Notes under the pieces: model-generated
Database searches by the model: none
The model's input: the letters and a program-made list of their open reading frames with translations, nothing else
Told to the model about the DNA's origin: nothing
Shown: positions 46,595 to 53,663 of the stretch, in pieces
Numbering within the stretch: the first letter of the stretch is position 1
How the letters are laid out: each line of letters opens with the position of its first letter
NCBI GenBank assembly: GCA_903927945.1
Contig: CAIYOZ010000042.1
Location: 1-53,663 of the forward strand
Length of the DNA stretch: 53,663 nt
Direction of reading: 5' to 3'
Source of the DNA: an uncultured Bacteroidales bacterium
GTDB taxonomy: Bacteria > Bacteroidota > Bacteroidia > Bacteroidales > Paludibacteraceae
Program-made: the position numbers and the translations under genes

Positions 46595-46854
46595 TAGATA
46601 AAATCATATGAGTATTAATAATTAACTAAATTAATTTAATCAGATAAACTCTTAGGGGGTTTAAATGAGCAGTTTTCAAAAAAACAGCCGAAAACTAGCT
46701 ATATGAAAAGTTCTTTAATCAATGAAACATTTTTTGCTTTTGGTTAATTGCATTTCTGGTTACATAGAAAAAGAAAAAGAATCAGGAATTCAACTTTTTA
46801 AAATGGAATCAAAAATATCTCAATTATAAAAACAACATTTAATAATACAACATC

Positions 46855-47928
46855 ATGAAAAAGAATCTTTTTAGAAATGTATTTATGGCAGTTATTGCAA
46901 TGACAATTTTTGCCAATGTTTTCACAGGATGTAAATCGAAAGACAATAATCCACCGGTTACAGCTGATAAGACGAAATTAAATGCCTTGATAGACTCTTG
47001 TACGACGATTGCAGCAGGTGCAACCACTGCCAATTATTCGCAAGCTAACATTGATGCTTTTAATGCTACTCTTACTTCAGCAAAGACTGCAGCTGCCAGT
47101 ACCACCATTACACAAGCGGCTGTCGATAATTTAGTCATATCATTAAGGGCTGCAAAGAATGCCTTTTTAGCAACAGCATTCGCTGCAATACCTGCAGGTT
47201 CGTTGACCTTTGCCTTGAAATTTGATGAAGGATCGGGGACTTCGCTCACAACTACCGGAGCGAAAGCCTGGACAGCAACACTAATGGGTGGACCTATTGC
47301 TGGACACACCGGTTTACCAACATTTGTGACCGGTCATAAGGGAACAGGATATGCTATGCATTTTGGACTTGGGTCACATCTTGAAATTAGTAATAATACA
47401 GCGGCTGATTTGACGAAAAGCCAACTTTCAATTGCCGTCTGGGTAAAAACTGATACGATTTATGGTAATAATTACATCATTTCCTATAACACGTACCATA
47501 CCTGGAAATTCCAATTACAAGATGCAAATAATCCGTTCTTTACATTTGCTTCTACGGCAGGTATTCTCGATGCAGATGATCATACGGGTGGTTCAGTTCC
47601 GAATGCAACATGGAACCACTTGGTTGTGACGCTGGATTTAACAGCAGGTTTAGAAACGTTTTATATCAATGGTGTAAACGTATGGCAGTGGAAAAAAGGA
47701 ACAACGAATTCAGATACTGACAAAACAAAGATTTTCTTAAGTGGAACATTAGTTCCTCCTACTACTGCTACACCTCTGGAGATTGGACTTGATTTTCCAA
47801 TAGGTACTCCTCTTCCAACAGCTTTTAGTAACATAAGTTATTTTAAAGGTTCACTGGATGATCTTGAATTCTATAACATAGCGTTAAGTGATGGTCAGGT
47901 GACAGGTTTATACAATAGTGAAAAATAA
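46855..47928 (+). CDS. FIVAR + LamG/concanavalin-like lipoprotein (surface glycan-binding candidate)
   Basis: Lipobox FTGCKSKD; FIVAR-like KLNALIDSCTTI...AAVDNLVISLRAAKNAF; LamG ALKFDEGSGT...LEISNNTAADLTKSQLSIAVWVKTD. Confidence 0.85.
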   Translation: MKKNLFRNVFMAVIAMTIFANVFTGCKSKDNNPPVTADKTKLNALIDSCTTIAAGATTANYSQANIDAFNATLTSAKTAAASTTITQAAVDNLVISLRAAKNAFLATAFAAIPAGSLTFALKFDEGSGTSLTTTGAKAWTATLMGGPIAGHTGLPTFVTGHKGTGYAMHFGLGSHLEISNNTAADLTKSQLSIAVWVKTDTIYGNNYIISYNTYHTWKFQLQDANNPFFTFASTAGILDADDHTGGSVPNATWNHLVVTLDLTAGLETFYINGVNVWQWKKGTTNSDTDKTKIFLSGTLVPPTTATPLEIGLDFPIGTPLPTAFSNISYFKGSLDDLEFYNIALSDGQVTGLYNSEK

Positions 47929-47957
47929 TATGAAAGCTGATCTTTTGTAATCTTTAG

Positions 47958-47997
47958 AAGGGACTTGTCTTAGCAATAAGCCAGGTCCCTTTGATTT
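47958..47997 (+). terminator. Rho-independent terminator
   Basis: AAGGGACTTG...CCAGGTCCCTT then TGATTT. Confidence 0.6.
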
Positions 47998-48000
47998 ATG

Positions 48001-48063
48001 TGTTCCGTGTTCCGTGTTCCGTGTTTCGTGTTCCGTGTTCCGTGTTCAGAGTTCAGAGTTTGA
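48001..48063. repeat. 7-bp tandem repeat (TGTTCCG)
   Basis: TGTTCCG x3, TGTTTCG, TGTTCCG x2, TGTTCAG, AGTTCAG, AGTTTGA. Confidence 0.9.
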
Positions 48064-48250
48064 AGAGTTTGAAGTTTTGTTCTGCGTTCCGTGTTATAAG
48101 AGTTTGATGTTTGAAAGGTTTGGAAGTTATGAACCAGAAGGTATTTAGCATCCCATATCCAACGTTCAATATTGCTAACAAACCCATTCAACCAATCAGC
48201 CAACCAATCAACTAATCAATCACCCATTCAACCTATCAACCAATTAACCA

Positions 48251-49879
48251 ATGTCCAAATTCCTGATAACTTTCCTGTTTTTCTGTGTTATGAACAGCAC
48301 GGCAAAACCTGTACAGGTAAATACTACATCACCCTGGTGGAAGGGAATAGCTTTTTATCAGATTTATATGCCTTCTTTTCAGGATAGTGATGGCAATGGC
48401 ATCAGTGATTTTAAAGGAATGACCTCACGACTCGATTACCTTCAATCATTGGGGATCAAGGGCATCTGGCTTACCCCTTTTCTCACATCTCCCAAAGTGG
48501 ATAACGGTTACGATGTAGCCGACTACTATCAGATCGATCCGGTGTATGGATCAATGGATGATTTCAATCGTTTTTTAGAAGAAGCACATAAACGGGGAAT
48601 AAAAGTCATCATGGACATGGTGCTCAACCATACTTCCACAGACTGCAAGTGGTTCAAGGAATCACGCAAATCAAGGGACAATCCCTATCGCGATTATTAT
48701 ATATGGAAAGACCAACCCAATAACTGGGAATCATTCTTTGGAGGTGGAGCGTGGAAATATGATAGCATTACCAACCAGTATTACCTGCATAAATTCGATG
48801 TCCGCATGGCTGATCTTAACTGGACAAACCCGGCAGTAGTCAACGAAATTAAAAAAGTACTCCGTTTCTGGCTCGACAAAGGAATCGACGGTTTTCGTTT
48901 TGATGTCATCAATTTCCTCCATACCGATGATGTCACTACCGATAATCCCATCAAAGCGGGGAAACAACAACACCTCTATGATATCAACCAACACGGGATA
49001 CAAAAGGCAATATCTATCATTAAATCGACAGTAAGTGAATATCCCGACCGTTTTACGGTAGGCGAAGTGGGTAGCGATCAAATCGAGGTGCTCACTCAAT
49101 ACCAATCCCCTCAATTGTTGGATGTGGTCTTTAATTTCAACTTTGGAAGTATACAGGCTTTTTCAGTAGAACGACTTTTCAACGAGTTGCAAAGCATGGA
49201 GAAGAATATGCCCAGTTACCCTACCCTGTTTTTTGGCAGTCATGACAATCCCCGATTGATGAACCGACTGGCAAATGGCAATATCCAACGTGCAAAAGCA
49301 TTGGCTGCCTTGATTCTCACTGCCAAAGGAGTACCCTTTATTTATTACGGGGAAGAGATTGGCATGCAGAATATCACAGCCAACACCTTTGATGAAATCG
49401 AGGATATACAAGGTAAAACATTCTACCAACTAGCAAGAACTGCCGGAAAATCTCCCGATGAGGCACTTGCAGATGGTAATAAAAACAGCCGTGACAAATC
49501 ACGATCTCCTATGCAATGGGACGACTCCTCGAATGCAGGTTTTACTACAGGTAAACCCTGGATTAAAATAAATGACAATTACAGGGATATAAATGTTAGA
49601 AAAGAACTACAAGATAAAAGCTCTTTACTATACACCTATAAGTCACTCCTGATTTTGCGCAACAAGGAGAAAACCCTTCAATACGGAAGCTATGAAAAAC
49701 TGGAAAAGAAGAATGACATGATCCTCTTTACCAGGACCTTTAAGAAAGAGAAAATTAGCATCATTATAAACTTTGGTAATGAGCAAAGTGTTCGATTACC
49801 GGAGGGAGCAAAGATTCTCATGGGGAATAACTTGTTGCGTCCGAATGAATTTTTAATCTATAAAATTGTCGGACGCTGA
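48251..49879 (+). CDS. GH13 alpha-glucosidase / alpha-amylase family protein
   Basis: YQIYMPSFQDSDGNGISDFKG, GFRFDVINFL (nucleophile), FTVGEVGS (acid/base), FFGSHDNPR, SRSPMQWDDSSNAGF. Confidence 0.94.
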   Translation: MSKFLITFLFFCVMNSTAKPVQVNTTSPWWKGIAFYQIYMPSFQDSDGNGISDFKGMTSRLDYLQSLGIKGIWLTPFLTSPKVDNGYDVADYYQIDPVYGSMDDFNRFLEEAHKRGIKVIMDMVLNHTSTDCKWFKESRKSRDNPYRDYYIWKDQPNNWESFFGGGAWKYDSITNQYYLHKFDVRMADLNWTNPAVVNEIKKVLRFWLDKGIDGFRFDVINFLHTDDVTTDNPIKAGKQQHLYDINQHGIQKAISIIKSTVSEYPDRFTVGEVGSDQIEVLTQYQSPQLLDVVFNFNFGSIQAFSVERLFNELQSMEKNMPSYPTLFFGSHDNPRLMNRLANGNIQRAKALAALILTAKGVPFIYYGEEIGMQNITANTFDEIEDIQGKTFYQLARTAGKSPDEALADGNKNSRDKSRSPMQWDDSSNAGFTTGKPWIKINDNYRDINVRKELQDKSSLLYTYKSLLILRNKEKTLQYGSYEKLEKKNDMILFTRTFKKEKISIIINFGNEQSVRLPEGAKILMGNNLLRPNEFLIYKIVGR

Positions 49880-49894
49880 TATCCGGTCAACCAC

Positions 49895-50127
49895 ATCCGA
49901 TCAACCGCTTATTTCAGCGGTTTGTCGGATAGCGGAAAGTAAAATATGAGTGTGTTCTTCTATGCGTCAAACCGAAAGAAAAGAATCGGTTAGACGCAAG
50001 ATACGATCAACTGCTTATTCAGTGGTTTGTCGGATAAAAAGAAAAAAGACCACTATGCGTCAAACCGACAAAATAATCGGTTAGACGCAAGATCCGATCG
50101 ACAGCGTATTTCAGCGGTTTGTCGGAT
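49895..50127. repeat. Alternating hairpin array A-B-A-B-A
   Basis: A (ATCCGATCAACCGCT..AGCGGTTTGTCGGAT) at 49895-49930, 50001-50035, 50092-50127; B (TGCGTCAAACCGA..TCGGTTAGACGCA) at 49963-49998 and 50056-50089. Confidence 0.85.
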
Positions 50128-50168
50128 AGAAAGATAAAGATTGAATACCCATTTACAAATTATTTATC

Positions 50169-53100
50169 ATGAAAAGTATATTATTTAGTATTCTGTTTTG
50201 TTGTTCCATTTTTTTATGTCAGGCTCAGCAACTCTCCATTCCACGAATTGACCTAATGCACAATATGCCCACTCCCTATGCCATGCGTGACTGGAAAAAG
50301 GTAGCATTGAACTATGATAATCTGGTGTTCAACACCAGCCTCACCGGTACTTATTTACCCCTGACAAACATTAACGCTGGCAGTGGAGTCAATTACCCAA
50401 GTGTGAATGACATTCACATGGATTCCTACGTAGGTCAGACTGATCATGGAACAGTCGCTGAAGCTATCAATATTATTCCAGCTGTAGTGGGAGCATCCCT
50501 CATAAGGATAGATAAATCGAACCAGGCAAATACCAATTGGGTAGTAAAAGTAAAGGACTTTTTCAACCGTCAAAACGGGGAGAATGTCTATTTGAATAAT
50601 TACTCAGCCGGTACCGGTAGTGATTGGTGGTATGAAATAATGCCCAATGTGTACTTCTACCAGTTGTATTCATTATATCCAACCATTGATACCGATTTCC
50701 CCATTCAATTTACCACCATTGCTAACCGGGAATTCGGGGTGCTGAATAAACTCGGGGGAACGATCCAACCCTGGAGTCCACCCAATATGAACTACCGGGC
50801 TTTTGAATTAATTTCAGGGACACCCAATGCCACCAGCGTTCCCGAACCGGAAGCAGCAGGTTCCATATCATGGCTGATGTATCAGGCCTATCTCCAGACC
50901 TCTAATTTCAAATACCTGGAAGGTGCAGAGCTTGCCCTGGATTTCCTGCAAAATTGGAGCAGCAATCCTTCCTATGAGATACAATTGCCCTACGGGATTG
51001 AAACGGCTGCCCGCATGAATGCCGTTGAAGGAACCAATTACAATATCCTCAAGTTTTTGAACTGGACTTTCTCTGCCGGGCAAGGAACTCTACGTGCCTG
51101 GGGTACCATTGTGGGAAACTGGAATGGTTACGATGCCTCGGGTTTAATTGGCGAAGCAAATGATGCCGGAAACGATTATGCCTTCTCCATGAATGGCTTT
51201 CAGCATGCATCAGCCTTAACACCGGTCGCAAAATACGATAAGAGGTTCTCGCGCGAACTGGGAAAATGGTTGCTGAACCTGGCCAATGCCAGTCGTTTAT
51301 ACTACCGGAATGGCTTGCCTCAGGTGAATCAGGAACCGGCCAGCTATGTGTGGTCCCAACAAAATGATACAGCATCCTGCATCCCGAACGAATCAATGAA
51401 ACAAACCCAAAATAGCATATCACCTTTTTCTACAGGCGATGCCATTCGAGGCGGCGGAGCTGCTACCAACCTGTCCTTATACAGTGGATCGAGCGTAGGA
51501 TACCTGGCATCCATTATCTCCACTACGAATGTGACCGGAATCCTTCAGGTTGATTTGAACAAGACCGATTTCAGGGGAGATAAGACCTATCCCACTTATT
51601 TATATTACAACCCGGCGGTAACTTCCCAATCCGTTCAACTCGCCTTGCCCTCCGGAAACTTCGACATATATGACGCCATTACTGAAAAGGTGCTGAATAC
51701 GAATGCCAGTGGGGTCATCAGTTTCAATATTCCATCGGATAGTGTCAGGCAGTTGGTAATCTATCCTACAGGTAATACGACTTTAATCAAAGGTCGGCTC
51801 AAATCAGTCAACGGGCATGTGATCGATTACCATGTGGGCTATAATTATACAAACCCGTTGCGTATCAAAGCATTTTCAGTATCGGATACTGTTGTTCAGA
51901 AATTGAATACCCTGAACCTGTATTGCCTCCCGGAAAATACGGTCACTACTAACCCTTCGTTCCAATGGTTTCAAAACAATCAGCTGGTAGCGACCACGAC
52001 GGTCGGGAACTATACGTGGACTGCTCCCTCGACACCGGGAAAATATCAGTTAAGTTGCAAAGTATCCGAGAATGGTGATACGGTGACGTCTGCTTCATTG
52101 CCGGTGAATGTGGTGAATCTGCTGGTGGTTGCCCCTGTTATTACGGATATTACGTTTTCATCAGCCATGCCTTTTGACCTGGGAGCCACAGTGACGGCAT
52201 CGGCAGTCCTCAATACCCCGTTGGTGACCTATTCCTGGAGTTCCATATATGGCACCCTGACCAATAACCTGACTGTCTCCCCGACCTGGATTGTACCGAA
52301 TGGACCCGGAGTATTTCCGATAATACTCACGGCAACGAATTCAGCAGGCTCTACCTCTTTTACAAAACAAATTCTGGTAAAGGATCTTACACAACGTTCG
52401 GAACCGACCCCATTGATCTATTATCCCTTCAACGGCGATACGAAGAACCATGCTCAGAATGCTTTTAATGGAGTGTCGGTGAATGCTGTACCTACTACAG
52501 GTGCTAACAATATTGCCAATGGAGCCTATGAGTTCCCCTCAAACGCCTCCTATATCGATACTAAGAATGACGACGCCCTTAATTTCCAGGATAAAATAGC
52601 TATCTCTTTTTGGGTAAGGCCCGATGCATTTCCCCCGTACGAACAGTTTATCATATCCCATGGCAGTTGGGAAGAGCGTTACAAAATATCCATTATCCAG
52701 GGCCAAACAGTGCGGTGGACCGTTAGAACGAATGTAGCTACCGTGGATCTGGATGCCGATACCACCCTTCAAATCGGCAAATATGACCACTACATTGCCA
52801 TTTATACGGGTTACTCCATGGAATTATACCGGAATGGACACCTTTCTTCCTTTAAACCTCATTCAGGACTGATTCAACAGACTTTCAAAAACCTGACCAT
52901 TGCCCGTAAAGACGACTTAACAACAGATTATAATCTTGTGGGAGCAGTCGATGAGGTCCGGATATATGATGATGACCTTTCCCAACAGCTACTGCAACTT
53001 TTACCAACGACTTTTAAATTGTATGCTACAAAATCCGATTCCATTTCAGCTACAACCTTTAAAGTCTATCCGAATCCCTTTATGGGTCAATTATCGTTTA

Positions 53101-53282
53101 ACGTGCCTTCCGGTGAAACTGTGTTGCGTAAGGATGTCTTTGACTTGCTCGGTAAACAGGTGTTTCTGTCCACTGATCCCTCATCGAACGTACAGTTAAC
53201 CATTCCGAATGGATTTTATATCTTTAGAATAACGACTGTCAGTGGAAAAACCTACAAGGCCAAGATCATTAAGAAGAATTGA
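50169..53282 (+). CDS. Large secreted multidomain protein: unassigned N-terminal family, Ig-like domains, LamG domain, T9SS sorting domain
   Basis: Signal peptide; IPRIDLMHNMPTPYAMRDWKKVALNYD, SDWWYEIMPNVYFYQ; LamG YPFNGDTKNHAQNAFNGV; C-terminal FKVYPNPFMGQLSFNV...NGFYIFRITTVSGKTYKAKIIKK. Confidence 0.85.
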   Translation: MKSILFSILFCCSIFLCQAQQLSIPRIDLMHNMPTPYAMRDWKKVALNYDNLVFNTSLTGTYLPLTNINAGSGVNYPSVNDIHMDSYVGQTDHGTVAEAINIIPAVVGASLIRIDKSNQANTNWVVKVKDFFNRQNGENVYLNNYSAGTGSDWWYEIMPNVYFYQLYSLYPTIDTDFPIQFTTIANREFGVLNKLGGTIQPWSPPNMNYRAFELISGTPNATSVPEPEAAGSISWLMYQAYLQTSNFKYLEGAELALDFLQNWSSNPSYEIQLPYGIETAARMNAVEGTNYNILKFLNWTFSAGQGTLRAWGTIVGNWNGYDASGLIGEANDAGNDYAFSMNGFQHASALTPVAKYDKRFSRELGKWLLNLANASRLYYRNGLPQVNQEPASYVWSQQNDTASCIPNESMKQTQNSISPFSTGDAIRGGGAATNLSLYSGSSVGYLASIISTTNVTGILQVDLNKTDFRGDKTYPTYLYYNPAVTSQSVQLALPSGNFDIYDAITEKVLNTNASGVISFNIPSDSVRQLVIYPTGNTTLIKGRLKSVNGHVIDYHVGYNYTNPLRIKAFSVSDTVVQKLNTLNLYCLPENTVTTNPSFQWFQNNQLVATTTVGNYTWTAPSTPGKYQLSCKVSENGDTVTSASLPVNVVNLLVVAPVITDITFSSAMPFDLGATVTASAVLNTPLVTYSWSSIYGTLTNNLTVSPTWIVPNGPGVFPIILTATNSAGSTSFTKQILVKDLTQRSEPTPLIYYPFNGDTKNHAQNAFNGVSVNAVPTTGANNIANGAYEFPSNASYIDTKNDDALNFQDKIAISFWVRPDAFPPYEQFIISHGSWEERYKISIIQGQTVRWTVRTNVATVDLDADTTLQIGKYDHYIAIYTGYSMELYRNGHLSSFKPHSGLIQQTFKNLTIARKDDLTTDYNLVGAVDEVRIYDDDLSQQLLQLLPTTFKLYATKSDSISATTFKVYPNPFMGQLSFNVPSGETVLRKDVFDLLGKQVFLSTDPSSNVQLTIPNGFYIFRITTVSGKTYKAKIIKKN

Positions 53283-53548
53283 ATATAAGCCACATAGAAA
53301 CACATAGCAAGAACACATAGAAACACATAATTTAATATTAAGAATGAATAGGAATCATAGTTTAAATTTGGAAGTCAACTTTTTTGTGCAATTTTACCAA
53401 AACTTTCTATATAATCAGATGTCATCGATATGACAAAACATGATTAAATATCATAAATTTAACTATATAGAACTGTGTGAATATTAACTATGTGGTGCTA
53501 TGTGTCCAGATTTATTTTTTCAGTATTTTACAACAAATGCTCCAGATC

Positions 53549-53663
53549 ATGAAACCAATCAAGTATACCGTTGTTCTTCTGTTTATCGCCCTTTCTTCCA
53601 TTCTTCAGGCAGGTGAACTGAATTTAAAACTCAGGGGTGATTCATCCTCCGGCTTTTATGTCG
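53549..53663 (+). CDS. Exported protein, truncated by window end
   Basis: ATG at 53549; MKPIKYTVVLLFIALSSILQAGELNLKLRGDSSSGFYV, signal peptide then open to the edge. Confidence 0.6.
   Translation, partial: MKPIKYTVVLLFIALSSILQAGELNLKLRGDSSSGFYV

Noticed and set aside
49895-50127. CRISPR array interpretation of the hairpin array
   Set aside because: Two different repeat types alternate, copies are diverged, the spacers are irregular in length and A/G-rich, and no cas genes are present.
1-53663. tRNA/rRNA genes, prophage or IS transposase
   Set aside because: No cloverleaf-like or rRNA-like segment and no transposase, integrase or phage structural ORF recognised by eye; a tRNAscan-SE/Infernal run would be needed to exclude RNA genes formally.

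Overview
This 53.7 kb window is chromosomal DNA from a member of the Bacteroidota. The evidence is SusC/SusD pairs, a T9SS C-terminal sorting domain and a TAnnTTTG-type promoter; these assignments come from reading the sequence, with no database search. Left part (about 1-14.6 kb): an ECF sigma factor with matching divergent ECF-type promoters, galK-galM, three paralogous small lipoproteins, a DUF2238 membrane protein, a dinD-SMUG2 glycosylase-like gene pair and a roughly 520 aa helical-repeat protein. Middle (about 13-30 kb): a rus-like ribose/ADP-ribose utilisation locus with the divergent 520 aa protein, ribokinase, SusC, SusD, three consecutive ADP-ribosylglycohydrolase-family proteins, two consecutive two-domain esterases and a GRP/RhaT-like sugar transporter. 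Next come a FISUMP-type protein and a citrate fermentation module (CitD-CitE fusion, CitF, CitMHS transporter). Right part (36-53.6 kb): a second polysaccharide utilisation locus with GH130, MFS, Gfo/Idh/MocA, SusC, SusD, a LamG/FIVAR lipoprotein, GH13, and two paralogous large secreted proteins of a family I cannot assign. Intergenic regions hold unusual DNA structure: a 23-bp perfect inverted repeat just upstream of the first susC, a 40-bp inverted repeat around 11-bp-phased direct repeats, a related 11-bp-phased element at 1.55 kb, and an alternating array of two hairpin types before the last large gene. No rRNA, tRNA, CRISPR array, transposase or prophage was recognised.
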